Of a stretch of DNA of 64,000 nt, positions 44,663 through 52,925 are shown in pieces. The notes below the pieces were generated by a model. It did not search any database. It saw only the letters and a program-made list of their open reading frames with translations, and was not told where the DNA came from. Numbering within the stretch: position 1 is the stretch's first letter; the number at the start of each line of letters is the position of its first letter. A program made the position numbers and the translations under genes. Source of the DNA: Korobacter sp963758505 (GTDB lineage Bacteria > Acidobacteriota > Terriglobia > Terriglobales > Acidobacteriaceae); assembly GCA_963758505.1 (NCBI GenBank), contig CAVWVJ010000001.1, positions 1,426,001-1,490,000 on the forward strand. Direction: 5' to 3'.

Positions 44663-47428
44663 GTGAGCCAACAGCGATTCTGTTTTCTTCTTCTTCTCTT
44701 TTCGATTCTTGTCAGCGGTTTCGCCACATCCCAGGTCCAACACCCAGCGCAGGCTCCGGAGGCCTCCTACAATCCTGTCGCCGATCCGGAGGCGGTGGTG
44801 ACCTCGGGGCATGCGCGGTTCACCGTGCTGACGCCGCAACTGATTCGCATGGAGTGGTCGGCGGATGGGAAATTCGAGGACCATGGTTCGCTGGTTTTCA
44901 TCAACCGCCGGTTGCCGGTCCCGAAGTTCACGCACAAAGAATTTGGGCATAGATTGCTTATCGACACGGGAGCAGTGCGGGTGAACTACAACCCGGATGC
45001 TCCGCAGAACGGAAAGCTGACCGACGATAGCTTGCTGGTGAATTTCGTGCTCGATGGGAAGACGGTGGCGTGGCGTCCGAGCCTCAATGACGAAGGCAAT
45101 CTACTGGGAACCACGCGTACCCTGGATGGCGCCAAGGGAGACAAGACGAAGGAACCGATTGGTCCGGGCCTGGTTTCGCGCGACGGCTGGGTGCTGGTGG
45201 ACGACTCCACGCGCCCGCTCTTCGACTCCGACAATTTCAGCTTCGCGCAGGGCGAGCAGAGCCCGTGGCCGTGGGTGATGAAGCGTCCGGAGGGCGACCG
45301 GCAGGATTGGTATTTCTTCGGCTACGGTCACGATTACAAGAAAGCGCTCGGCGATTACGTGCAGGTGGCGGGGCGCATTCCGCTGCCGCCGCGCTTTGCC
45401 TTCGGATTGTGGTGGTCGCGCTACTGGGCCTATAGCGACCAGGAACTCGATGAGCTGGTGCGCGGCTTCCACGAAAGCGATGTGCCGCTCGACGTGCTGG
45501 TGATCGACATGGACTGGCACCTTAACCGGAGCCAACTGGAGGCGATGCACGAAACCGACCAGGCGAAACAGACGCTAGGATGGTCAGGCTACACCTGGAA
45601 TCCTCTGTTGTTTCCCGACCCGAAGGCGTTTCTCGACCACATGCACGAGCAGGGGTTGAAGGCTACGCTGAACCTGCATCCGGCATCGGGCGTGCAGCCG
45701 TGGGAGAAGGCATATCCGGAGATGGCGCGGGCGATGGGAATCGATCCGGCGTCGCGCAAGTATGTGCCGTTCGATATCACGGACAAAAAGTTTGCGACGA
45801 ACTACATGGAGCTGCTGCATCATCCGCTGGAGAAGCAGGGCATCGATTTCTGGTGGCTCGACTGGCAGCAGGAGAGCACGACCAAGGTGCAGGGCGTGAA
45901 TCCGACGTGGTGGCTGAACTATGTGCACTTCACCGATCAGGAGCGCGAGGGCAAGCGGCCTCTGCTATTCCATCGCTGGGGCGGGCTGGGCAATCATCGT
46001 TACCAGATCGGCTTCTCGGGCGACACGGTCTCGACGTGGGACTCGCTGGCCTTCCAGCCATGGTTTACGGCGACGGCGGCGAATGTCGGCTACGCGTACT
46101 GGAGCCACGATATCGGTGGACACATGCCGGGCGTTGTGGCGCCGGAGCTCTACACGCGGTGGATTGAATTTGGAACGTACAGTCCAATCCTGCGCACCCA
46201 CACCACGAAGAATCCGGACTCGGAGCGGCGCATCTGGGCGTATCCCGAGCCGTACGCGGACATCATGCGCGACACCATGCAGAAGCGCGAGGCGCTCGAG
46301 CCGTACGTTTATACGGAAGCACGGCGCACATATGACACCGGAGTGGCCTTTCTGCATCCGCTCTATTACGACTGGCCCGACCAGGATGCCGCCTACTATC
46401 GCAAAAACGAATATGTGTTCGGCAGCCAGATGATCGTTGCGCCCGTAACCAAGCCGGTGGACGAGAACACCGAACTTGCGCAGCAGGAGGTCTGGATTCC
46501 GGACGGCGAATGGATCGAGAGCGAGACAGGGAAGCACTTCAGCGGGCCGCGGGACATCGTTCGCAAGTTCTTGATCGAGGAGACGCCGGTGTATGTGAAG
46601 GCAGGCGCGATCGTGCCGATGCAACCGCCGATGGGCCACATCGATGAAAAGCCGGTGGACCCGCTGGTCCTCCAGGTCTATCCGCTGGCGGACCAGCAGA
46701 CGAGCGAGTACTCGCTCTATGCGGATTCCAGCAACGGAGAGACGTACAAACGCGGCGTGGATACCTGGACCAAGATCACCGCCAAGCAGGCGGGCGACGA
46801 CCTGGCAGTGCAGGTTGCGCCGGTGGAGGGCAGCTATCCCGGCATGATTACCGAGCGCGCCTATGAAGTTCGTCTTCCGGGTGACTGGCCGCCAGAGTCG
46901 GTAGTCGTGAACGGCAAGCCATTGAGCTTCACCGGCCATGAGGACGCGAAGATCGGCTGGCGATATGAGGGCAACACGCTGACCACGGTGATCACCACGC
47001 CGCGCTATCCGGTGCACACGGCGGTGCGGGTGGAGGTGCGCAGGGCGAAGGGTTCGCTCGCTTCCCGGGAGCAACTCGATGGCTTTGCCGGGGCGATTCA
47101 TCGCCTGCGCGCAGCCTATGACACGCTGAACGCTCTCCAGGATCTGAAGACCTCTGCTCCGAATGGATTGATCGATGCGTGGCAGACGGGCGACCGAATG
47201 AGCTATCACCCGGAGACGGCGCGCAAGGAGATCGAACGTTTGCCGAAGATCTACAGCGAAGCGATGGAACAGGTGAAACAACTCGCCGGCGGAGCAAACG
47301 AGGGCGAGTTGGAACAGCGGCTCGATCAGTATCACCGGACGGACGCCGACCGAGAGCGTATCCGGAATTACAGGGTGTATCTCAATCGGGCCCAGGCGTT
47401 GCTGGAGGATGGGCGGCCGAAATCGTGA
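44663..47428 (+). CDS. Secreted glycoside hydrolase family 31 alpha-glucosidase-like enzyme
   Basis: About 921 residues. The signal peptide (CFLLLLFSILVSGFATSQ) is followed by a galactose-mutarotase-like N-domain (about 60-230) and a (beta/alpha)8 barrel with LDVLVIDMDWHLN. Nucleophile D400 lies in WWLDWQQES and acid/base D454 in SGDTVSTWDSLAFQ, followed by YAYWSHDIGGHMPG. C-terminal beta domains include SLYADSSNGETYKRG, and a helical tail extends to the end. GH31 members hydrolyse alpha-glucosides or alpha-xylosides; specificity cannot be read. Start: GTG with AAGAGG eleven bases upstream, chosen because the signal peptide follows. Its stop overlaps the NTF2-like start. Confidence 0.92.
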   Translation: MSQQRFCFLLLLFSILVSGFATSQVQHPAQAPEASYNPVADPEAVVTSGHARFTVLTPQLIRMEWSADGKFEDHGSLVFINRRLPVPKFTHKEFGHRLLIDTGAVRVNYNPDAPQNGKLTDDSLLVNFVLDGKTVAWRPSLNDEGNLLGTTRTLDGAKGDKTKEPIGPGLVSRDGWVLVDDSTRPLFDSDNFSFAQGEQSPWPWVMKRPEGDRQDWYFFGYGHDYKKALGDYVQVAGRIPLPPRFAFGLWWSRYWAYSDQELDELVRGFHESDVPLDVLVIDMDWHLNRSQLEAMHETDQAKQTLGWSGYTWNPLLFPDPKAFLDHMHEQGLKATLNLHPASGVQPWEKAYPEMARAMGIDPASRKYVPFDITDKKFATNYMELLHHPLEKQGIDFWWLDWQQESTTKVQGVNPTWWLNYVHFTDQEREGKRPLLFHRWGGLGNHRYQIGFSGDTVSTWDSLAFQPWFTATAANVGYAYWSHDIGGHMPGVVAPELYTRWIEFGTYSPILRTHTTKNPDSERRIWAYPEPYADIMRDTMQKREALEPYVYTEARRTYDTGVAFLHPLYYDWPDQDAAYYRKNEYVFGSQMIVAPVTKPVDENTELAQQEVWIPDGEWIESETGKHFSGPRDIVRKFLIEETPVYVKAGAIVPMQPPMGHIDEKPVDPLVLQVYPLADQQTSEYSLYADSSNGETYKRGVDTWTKITAKQAGDDLAVQVAPVEGSYPGMITERAYEVRLPGDWPPESVVVNGKPLSFTGHEDAKIGWRYEGNTLTTVITTPRYPVHTAVRVEVRRAKGSLASREQLDGFAGAIHRLRAAYDTLNALQDLKTSAPNGLIDAWQTGDRMSYHPETARKEIERLPKIYSEAMEQVKQLAGGANEGELEQRLDQYHRTDADRERIRNYRVYLNRAQALLEDGRPKS

Positions 47429-47850
47429 ACGAAACGATGGAGGTTGATCCGGAAAAGCTGCGAGAGTTTGCCATCCGCTACACGGCGGCATGGTGCAGCC
47501 AGAACGCTGCCAGCGTGGCGGCGTGTTATTCGCCCGGCGGCTCGCTCAGAGTAAACGACGGAAATCCCGCTGTTGGACGTGGCGCGATTACGGACACGGC
47601 ACAGTCCTTCATGACGGAGTTCCCGGATCTGTGCGTAGCGATGGACGACTTGGTCGTGCAAGACGGACGAACGGAATACCACTGGACGCTGACCGGCACG
47701 AACAACGGACCGGGAGGCACCGGCAAACGGGTGCGGATTTCCGGCTTCGAGCGCTGGAAAATCGGAGGCGATGGACTGATCGTCGCCTCGGAGGGACGCT
47801 TCGACAGCGCCGAATATCAACGGCAACTGGAGAGCGGAGTGTCGGAGTAA
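47425..47850 (+). CDS. SnoaL/NTF2-like small protein
   Basis: A 141-residue protein with the nuclear-transport-factor-2/SnoaL fold: LREFAIRYTAAWCSQNAASVAACYSPGG, GRGAITDTAQSFMTEFPDLCV, and YHWTLTGTNNGPGGTGKRV followed by ISGFERWKIGGDGLI. The GTG start overlaps the GH31 stop (GTGA), so translation is coupled; an ATG four codons on is possible. Such proteins bind or isomerise small molecules. Why it is tied to a secreted glucosidase is unclear, as it has no signal peptide. Confidence 0.85.
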   Translation: MNETMEVDPEKLREFAIRYTAAWCSQNAASVAACYSPGGSLRVNDGNPAVGRGAITDTAQSFMTEFPDLCVAMDDLVVQDGRTEYHWTLTGTNNGPGGTGKRVRISGFERWKIGGDGLIVASEGRFDSAEYQRQLESGVSE

Positions 47851-47861
47851 CTGGCCGGGAT

Positions 47862-48446
47862 CTATTTCTGTTTATCTTCCGGGCGGCGAAGGGTCGGGAT
47901 CTTCAGGCCCTTCGCGGAGCAAACGATCAACATTTCCAAGCGTCGCGCGCGAGTGGTCTCCTGCTTGGCACTCACCACCCAGTGGGTCGCGGTTCGCCGG
48001 TACCACGGCGGCATGGCTTCGAAAAACTTCCACGCTTTGGCATTCTTGCGAAACGAACGTTCCTGCTCGGAGCTGAGCCGTGCCTCCGCGCGCTCGAAGG
48101 CATAGATGCCGGTCTTCTTTGCGTCGCGAGCCTGGTAAGCCGTGAGTCCGGCCGCGGCGGCGAGGCCTTCCGCAATGAGCCGCTCCATGGTGCGGGTGTT
48201 GATGTTGCTCCAGATGCTGGTGGGCTTGCGCGGGGTGAAGCGGATGGTGTAACTCTCGGCATCGATCTTGCGCCGAACGCCGTCGATCCAGCCGAAGCAC
48301 AAGGCCTGTTCCACAGACTCCGGCCAGGTGATGCTGGGTCTGCCCGATCCCTTGCGGTAGAAGCCGACGATCAACTCGCGTTCGGTGGCGTGATACCTCT
48401 CGAGCCACTTGCGAAATTCCGCGGGCGTGGCAAAGAAACGGGGCAT
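47862..48446 (-). CDS. YdeI/OmdA-family protein
   Basis: A 194-residue protein of the YdeI (OmpD-associated) family. Seen: FRKWLERYHATERELIVGFYRKGSG, the signature ITWPESVEQALCFGWIDGVRRKID, RFTPRKPTSIWSNINTRTMERL, and FFEAMPPWYRRTATHWVVSAKQ with RRLEML. The family has been linked to antimicrobial-peptide resistance in enterobacteria; the mechanism is unclear. The ATG at MPRFFATPAEF is the usual start. It is divergent from the 75-residue gene. Confidence 0.9.
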   Translation of the reverse strand: MPRFFATPAEFRKWLERYHATERELIVGFYRKGSGRPSITWPESVEQALCFGWIDGVRRKIDAESYTIRFTPRKPTSIWSNINTRTMERLIAEGLAAAAGLTAYQARDAKKTGIYAFERAEARLSSEQERSFRKNAKAWKFFEAMPPWYRRTATHWVVSAKQETTRARRLEMLIVCSAKGLKIPTLRRPEDKQK

Positions 48447-48477
48447 TGCCGGATTGTAGACCGAGCGCACACCTCCA

Positions 48478-48504
48478 TTGACGGCCTCCGGCAAGGCATA
48501 TACT
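48478..48504 (+). promoter_or_regulatory. Possible sigma-70-type promoter for the 75-residue gene
   Basis: TTGACG and TATACT are separated by 15 bases, slightly short of optimum. The predicted start of transcription would fall only about five bases before the ATG at 48516, so the leader would be very short. Confidence 0.35.
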
Positions 48505-48515
48505 CTGAGATCATT

Positions 48516-48743
48516 ATGGCCGTGAAATCGATCCAGCTCGGGCAAGTATGGCGCAATGAGGCCGACGGCAAAAACTACCTGGTTACAAAGGTTTATAACG
48601 AACTCTTCACCCAGTACGCGATGTTGCGGCCGGCTGGTATCGACGCTCCGAACGTAGAAACGAAGCGAGTGAAGGTACAAAAAACAGGGGACGGCGCCTC
48701 CATTCCCGGATTCGCGTTCACGCAAGACACGCAGGACTTCTAA
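48516..48743 (+). CDS. Small conserved-looking protein of unknown function
   Basis: 75 residues: MAVKSIQLGQVWRNEADGKN, YLVTKVYNELFTQYAMLRPAG, then KRVKVQKTGDG, with aromatic and basic positions like a small beta-barrel (SH3 or KOW-like, inference). No ribosome site precedes the ATG. It lies 11 bases before the DedA gene in the same direction, so the two may be cotranscribed. Codon use fits a real gene. Confidence 0.65.
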   Translation: MAVKSIQLGQVWRNEADGKNYLVTKVYNELFTQYAMLRPAGIDAPNVETKRVKVQKTGDGASIPGFAFTQDTQDF

Positions 48744-48754
48744 CCTACCTCACG

Positions 48755-49399
48755 ATGCTGCACAATCTCATCGCCTCACTGGGCGTTTTCATCATTCATG
48801 TCATCAGCGGGGCCGGCTACCTCGGCGTCATGCTGCTCATGGCGATCGAGTCGGCATGTATTCCTCTGCCGTCGGAAGTCATCATGCCGTTCTCCGGCTA
48901 CCTCGTCTATACCGGGCGCTTCAACCTGCTCTGGGTGGCGACGTGGGGGGCGATCGGCTGTAACGTGGGTTCGGTGGTGGCGTATGAGATCGGCTGCTAC
49001 GGTGGCCGTCCGCTGATCCACCGCTGGGGAAAGTTCATTCTGCTGAACCAGCATGACCTGGACCGGGCGGAACATTTCTTTCAGCGATACGGCGATATCA
49101 CCGTCCTGATCGCGCGCTTGTTGCCGGTGATCCGGACGTTTATCGCGCTGCCTGCGGGCATCGCCAAGATGCCGCGCCTGCGCTTTCACATCTACACGTT
49201 TCTTGGATCCTGGCCGTGGTGCCTGCTGCTGGCTTATGTGGGGATGCAACTGGGAGAGCGCTGGGACACCGATCCGCGGCTGAAAGCGTGGTTCCACCGC
49301 TTCGATCTGGTGATTGTCGCCGGCTTGCTGATCGCGATTGCCTTGTTCCTGTGGTCGCACTGGAAGAACCGGGTGCGCGAAGCCGCCGAGACCTCCTAG
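48755..49399 (+). CDS. DedA-family membrane protein
   Basis: A 214-residue multi-span membrane protein. The DedA/SNARE-associated signature is clear: GVMLLMAIESACIPLPSEVIMPFSGYL, GCNVGSVVAYEIG, FFQRYGDITVLIARLLPVIRTFIALPAGIAKMP and FHIYTFLGSWPWCLLLAYVG. The glutamate after PSE and the arginines of RLLPVIRT are the functional core. Family members flip undecaprenyl phosphate or phosphatidylethanolamine across the membrane. It follows the 75-residue gene. Confidence 0.93.
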   Translation: MLHNLIASLGVFIIHVISGAGYLGVMLLMAIESACIPLPSEVIMPFSGYLVYTGRFNLLWVATWGAIGCNVGSVVAYEIGCYGGRPLIHRWGKFILLNQHDLDRAEHFFQRYGDITVLIARLLPVIRTFIALPAGIAKMPRLRFHIYTFLGSWPWCLLLAYVGMQLGERWDTDPRLKAWFHRFDLVIVAGLLIAIALFLWSHWKNRVREAAETS

Positions 49400-49429
49400 A
49401 GCTGCGCTCCCTAGAGGTCGTTCGACTGC

Positions 49430-49452
49430 GAATCCGCAACTTGTGCGGATTC
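49430..49452. terminator. Hairpin between converging DedA and PAS-GGDEF genes
   Basis: GAATCCGCA and TGCGGATTC form a perfect 9-bp stem with a 5-base loop between two 3' ends. There is no strong T-run, so intrinsic termination is only probable. Confidence 0.45.
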
Positions 49453-49480
49453 AACGCTGGCAAAAGAGCTCGACTAACCT

Positions 49481-50476
49481 TTATCGCATTGTGACGCGGT
49501 TCCGGCCGGCGTACTTGCTGCGCTGCAAAAGGTTCTCCAGTCGGCGGATCATCAACTCCATGGTATCGAGTGCATCGACGGTGGAAGCGCCGACGGAGAT
49601 GGTCGCGTTCACCTGTTTCGCGCCAACGGGTACGAAAGTCCGTTCCACCAGCGAACGGCAGCGCTCCGCGATGTCTCCCACCTGCTCGACCGAGGAGTGC
49701 GGAACCAGGACGAGGAACTCGTCTACCGACCAGCGTCCGAGAATGCAGGAATCTCCCACGGCGTTAGCGAGGGTCTTGGAGACGGCGCGCAGGACGAGGT
49801 CGCCAATCTCGTGGCCGTTATGTTCATTCACGATGCGAAGGTGATCGATATCGGCAAGGATCGCGCCGAAGGGAAGGCCGTGCTGCCGGAAATCCTGCAA
49901 GGCCTTAAAGAGCTCGATCTCGAGGAAGCGGCGGTTGCCCATCTCCGTCATCTCGTCGAGAGAACCACGGTGGTGCAGCTGTTCGAGCTGTTCACTGCGC
50001 GCCTTGGAACTGTAGGCCTCCACAAACATCTCGATCGCGCCAACGATCTTCCGATTGGCGTCCCGTACCGGCGTCACGCGAACCCGTACGGGGACCCGAT
50101 GCCCTTTTTTGTGGTGAAGGTAGAGCTCGCACTCGTGCGGCAGGCCATCCTCGATCGTGGTCATAAGGGGACAGCGGCCAAAACAGAGCTGCGTGCCCGC
50201 GTCGTTTACGTGGTTCAGGATGTTGTCCTGGCAGTAGTGGCCGACCACTTCCTCGGCGGAGTAGCCGGAGATCCGTTCGGCAGCGCGGTTCCAGTAGGTG
50301 ATACGGCGCTGCGTATCGACGAAATACACGCCTTCGTAGAGTTCTTCGAGAAGCCGCCGGTAGAAGTCGGGGCTGCTTACAAATAAGTCAATTGCCGCCA
50401 ACTCCAGCGAGGTTACGCGGCCAAAAGATGCAGGTTCTTCCATAAATTCGGAATTCACAGCAACGGGTGAAGTCAT
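49481..50476 (-). CDS. PAS-GGDEF protein with degenerate active-site signature
   Basis: About 331 residues. The PAS domain (about 40-160) has GVYFVDTQRRITYWNRAAERISGY and a Cys-containing loop (LCFGRCPLM). A short helix (SSKARSEQLEQLH) links it to a GGDEF domain (about 175-331). The metal-binding ADIDHLRIVNEHNGHEIGD is kept, but the signature reads RWSVDEF, so the two glycines of GGDEF are Ser-Val. Diguanylate cyclase activity is therefore doubtful; a GTP- or c-di-GMP-sensing role is more likely. I used ATG at MTSPVAV; a TTG is open 16 codons upstream. Confidence 0.87.
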   Translation of the reverse strand: MTSPVAVNSEFMEEPASFGRVTSLELAAIDLFVSSPDFYRRLLEELYEGVYFVDTQRRITYWNRAAERISGYSAEEVVGHYCQDNILNHVNDAGTQLCFGRCPLMTTIEDGLPHECELYLHHKKGHRVPVRVRVTPVRDANRKIVGAIEMFVEAYSSKARSEQLEQLHHRGSLDEMTEMGNRRFLEIELFKALQDFRQHGLPFGAILADIDHLRIVNEHNGHEIGDLVLRAVSKTLANAVGDSCILGRWSVDEFLVLVPHSSVEQVGDIAERCRSLVERTFVPVGAKQVNATISVGASTVDALDTMELMIRRLENLLQRSKYAGRNRVTMR

Positions 50477-50615
50477 CCTCTCGTGTCGGTTGCTATGGCT
50501 AACTTGCTCGCTATGGGGGCGCAAGTCAATCCCATTTCAGGCCGCATCCCACAACTAGGGTATAGAGAGCAAAAGGATCGTAAGGGGAGAGAATCGGAGA
50601 ATCGAACGAGGACTT

Positions 50616-50662
50616 GGAGCGGGAGACGGGAATCGAACCCGCGACCAACAGCTTGGGAGGTG
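50616..50662 (-). pseudogene. Inverted 3' fragment of a tRNA-Gly
   Basis: Read on the minus strand: CCTCCCAAGC, then a T-arm GCGGGTTCGATTCCCG, then the acceptor 3' strand TCTCCCGCTCC. The 5' acceptor, D-arm and 5' anticodon strand are absent or unpaired. It is oriented opposite to the intact tRNA-Gly 160 bases downstream and differs from it in the T-arm, so it is not a simple inverted duplicate. In the gap 50477-51057 I see no protein gene. Confidence 0.6.
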
Positions 50663-50808
50663 CAGCGCCTTCCCGGTGGCTATTGATAAATAAAGTGTTC
50701 GAAGCGGGCTAAAGCGGGGAGAGTGGCGGGTTTTGTTCCAAAAAGTGAACGAGGAATCTCCACATTAGCGGGTGGATCGCCTGGTACCCGGTTGTCGATG
50801 AGAACGGA

Positions 50809-50814
50809 TATAAT
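50809..50814 (+). promoter_or_regulatory. -10 element of the tRNA-Gly gene
   Basis: A perfect TATAAT lies 10 bases before the mature tRNA 5' end, so the primary transcript leader would be only a few bases. No good -35 is present at the usual distance. Confidence 0.5.
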
Positions 50815-50824
50815 TGCGATGCGA

Positions 50825-50899
50825 GCGGGAGTAGTTCAGTGGCAGAACGTCAGCTTCCCAAGCTGAATGTCGCCGGTTCGATCCCGGTCTCCCGCTCCA
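50825..50899 (+). tRNA. tRNA-Gly (anticodon CCC)
   Basis: All arms pair: acceptor GCGGGAG/CTCCCGC, D-arm GTTC/GAAC, anticodon stem TCAGC/GCTGA with loop TTCCCAA (anticodon CCC), and T-arm GCCGG/CCGGT-type around TTCGATC. The discriminator is T and an encoded CCA follows. The antisense open frame through this region is an artefact of the tRNA. Confidence 0.95.
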
Positions 50900-51023
50900 A
50901 GTCAGTCCCTCCCACGTGAAAAAGCCGGTTTCCGAGTTGCCTACCAACCCGACACTATGTAACAAACAGCCGCCTCAGGGTTAAGAGACTCGGGACGGAA
51001 ATCGCGAATCGCAAAATTCACAT

Positions 51024-51051
51024 TTGACATCGGTCGAAAATCCACTACCAT
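51024..51051 (+). promoter_or_regulatory. Promoter for the ArsR/SRPBCC operon, predicting a leaderless mRNA
   Basis: A perfect -35 TTGACA is followed after 16 bases by TACCAT as -10. Transcription would begin about seven bases later, at or next to the GTG start codon at 51058. No ribosome site precedes that codon, which fits leaderless translation. Confidence 0.5.
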
Positions 51052-51057
51052 CTGGTT

Positions 51058-51405
51058 GTGGATAAATTGGGTACAACATTTGCAGCTTTGTCGGATCCAA
51101 CCCGGCGAGCAATGATCCAACGACTCTCGCATGGGCCTGCCTCTGTGCACGGATTGACGGAACCGTTTGCACTCTCGCAGCAGATGATTTCAAAACATAT
51201 CGCCTACCTGGTGCGGGCGCGGCTTGTAATCAAGACGAAGCGTGGACGAGAGAGTGTGTGCACCCTCAGGCCAGAGACGATCAAGACGGTAAGCGACTGG
51301 GCTTTCAACTATCGCCGATTCTGGGAAGAGAGTTTCGACAAGCTGGACGTGGTCGTGCAGGCAATGAAAAACAAGGAGGTCAGCGATGACAAAAAACCTG
51401 GTTAA
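51058..51405 (+). CDS. ArsR-family regulator (SRPBCC-paired type)
   Basis: A 115-residue winged-helix protein: TFAALSDPTRRAMIQRL, then VHGLTEPFALSQQMISKHIAYLVRARLV as the helix-turn-helix, and the wing KTKRGRESVCTL. It lacks the Cys metal site. This is the subgroup that sits beside an AHSA1/SRPBCC protein and usually represses that operon. The start is GTG without a ribosome site; see the promoter note. It overlaps the next gene by 20 bases. Confidence 0.92.
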   Translation: MDKLGTTFAALSDPTRRAMIQRLSHGPASVHGLTEPFALSQQMISKHIAYLVRARLVIKTKRGRESVCTLRPETIKTVSDWAFNYRRFWEESFDKLDVVVQAMKNKEVSDDKKPG

Positions 51406-51895
51406 TGAGACGGAGCGGATGGTTGTGACAAGGATTTTCGATGCCCCACGCGAGTTGGTTTGGAAGGCGTGGACAGACCCGAAGTACGTGATGCAGTGGT
51501 GGGGACCGAAGGGCTTTACTGCGCCCGTTTGCGAGATGGATTTTCGCGTTGGAGGAAAATTCCTCTGCTGCATGAAGTCGCCGGATGGGCAGGAGTTCTG
51601 GAATGCGGTTGAATACCACGAGATTGTTCTGCACGAGAAAATCGTTTCCTTGATGTACTTCTCGGACTCCAAGGGAAACAAGATCGACCCTGCGCAACTA
51701 GGAATAGAACATGAGGCCATTGACGGTGCGTACGACGTGACCCTCTTTGAGGATCTCGGAAACGGCCAGACGAAACTTACCTTCATTGGCAATGAACCCT
51801 TGGAGAGCGCGAAAAATAGCGGTCAATTGGAGGGCTGGATCGAGATACTCGATAAACTTGCCGCGGTGATTGCGGAACTGGTGCAGGAGAAATAG
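51386..51895 (+). CDS. SRPBCC (AHSA1/Bet v 1-like) domain protein
   Basis: A 169-residue protein with the activator-of-Hsp90-homology START-like fold: VTRIFDAPRELVWKAWTDPKYVMQWWGPKGF, then VGGKFLCCMKSPDGQEFW and a C-terminal helix SGQLEGWIEILDKLAAVI. It has a hydrophobic cavity that binds an unknown ligand. The ATG is strongly marked by AAGGAGGT and lies inside the end of the ArsR gene, so the two are coupled. Confidence 0.93.
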   Translation: MTKNLVNETERMVVTRIFDAPRELVWKAWTDPKYVMQWWGPKGFTAPVCEMDFRVGGKFLCCMKSPDGQEFWNAVEYHEIVLHEKIVSLMYFSDSKGNKIDPAQLGIEHEAIDGAYDVTLFEDLGNGQTKLTFIGNEPLESAKNSGQLEGWIEILDKLAAVIAELVQEK

Positions 51896-52470
51896 GAAGT
51901 CGACGTTTGACGATCGTCATGCGCGAGATACGGCTGAGGCTGGCGGCGAAGGCTTGGTTAGAACAGGCTGCTCGCCGCTCGGCCGAGTCGTCGTCTCGCG
52001 GGATAAGTGACCCCTTGGTTCAACAGTTGATTTGGGTCCAACGCACTCATCGACCAAGATTCGTATCGCTCTCGGATACTTGGTCCTGTTCATCGCGCCA
52101 GTGTCGGGCATCCCCTTGGTCGGATAGTCGGCATCGGAGATGTGTTCTATCCGGACTGCTCCCGGATCATGAGCAACCCGGCAGCTGGCTGTCCGCAGAT
52201 AGCTGGCGAGAACAGGCCTGTTACCACTCCTTATCCCGCTTTGTAAAAGAACCGTTGGGCTACGCTCGGGATTTCGCCTCGAGGCTTCCGCTGCGCTCAG
52301 CCTCGAGAACGGCTCAAGTTACTCCCGCTTTGTACGGACAAAAGAGCCGAAGAGCGCTGTTAGAATCAATCCAGGACATTGCAAGCAAGCTTTGCGATCA
52401 TGAGAACTCTGGCCGATACGGCGGTACAAACCGCGAACGATTCGGGCTCAGACTCATGCCAGGAGAACTT
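51896..52470. other. 575-base stretch without a supported gene
   Basis: A plus-strand frame is open here and runs into the next gene, but its residues (rich in Ser, Arg, Cys, Trp) show no protein-like pattern before 52471. One hairpin is present: CTCGAGGC/GCCTCGAG at 52278-52307 with a 14-base loop. I see no RNA gene or repeat that I can support. Confidence 0.55.
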
Positions 52471-52821
52471 GTGAGTGAGGCGCCCCGAAGACTGCTGTCT
52501 GTGAGCCGCTCGACACCCCTGCTCATCGGGCGGAACGATATGCTCGCGATGGCCGGTTATTCGGTTTCTTCTCCACGCGAACCCCTCGATGCGATCGTTC
52601 TCTTGCAGCATTATGAGTTCCTGGCGGTCCTGATTGGCCATACGGTATTGCCGGAAGAGGCGGTGGCCATCGCCGCCAAGGCCAAGGAGCTTGGAATTCC
52701 AGCGATTTTCGTCTACCAGGGAAATGCCAAGCTTCCGGACTGGGCGGACCTTGCTGTCGAGGACGGCGAAGTCGAGAAGCTGATTCGTTTTCTCGATAGC
52801 AAGAACCCCGTGGCCTCCTGA
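52471..52821 (+). CDS. Stand-alone pseudo-receiver-like protein
   Basis: 116 residues. The pattern follows a receiver fold: LLSVS, TPLLIGRNDMLAMAGYSV, EPLDAIVLLQHYEFLAVLIGHTVLP, GIPAIFVYQG, and ADLAVEDGEVEKLIRFLDS. At the place of the phosphorylated aspartate (four before the proline of VLP) the residue is His, and the acidic pocket is missing, so phosphorylation is unlikely. The start is GTG with AGGAGA four bases upstream; an ATG five codons earlier is possible. The assignment by pattern is moderate. Confidence 0.65.
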   Translation: MSEAPRRLLSVSRSTPLLIGRNDMLAMAGYSVSSPREPLDAIVLLQHYEFLAVLIGHTVLPEEAVAIAAKAKELGIPAIFVYQGNAKLPDWADLAVEDGEVEKLIRFLDSKNPVAS

Positions 52822-52925
52822 AGGCCGTGACAAACCGCCTCGCAAGGACATCCTCTCCTACGTACTAACCATCCAGATTCATATCGACCTTAGTAACGTA
52901 GTGGCAATTGCCATTCTGCCGAATA

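Noticed and set aside
45965..47491. Minus-strand open frame of 508 codons opposite the GH31 gene
   Set aside because: The plus strand encodes a complete GH31 enzyme with both catalytic aspartates; the opposite frame has no recognisable motif.
47862..48743. Toxin-antitoxin pair (YdeI gene and the 75-residue gene)
   Set aside because: They are divergent rather than in one operon, and neither resembles a known toxin or antitoxin.
50483..50965. Two short frames with ESNPRPTAW- and SNRRHSAWE-like peptides
   Set aside because: These peptides are the known antisense translation of tRNA genes, here the tRNA-Gly and its fragment.
51907..52470. N-terminal extension of the pseudo-receiver frame to a 304-residue protein
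   Set aside because: The first 188 codons lack any fold-like pattern, and a proper ribosome site sits just before GTG 52471.
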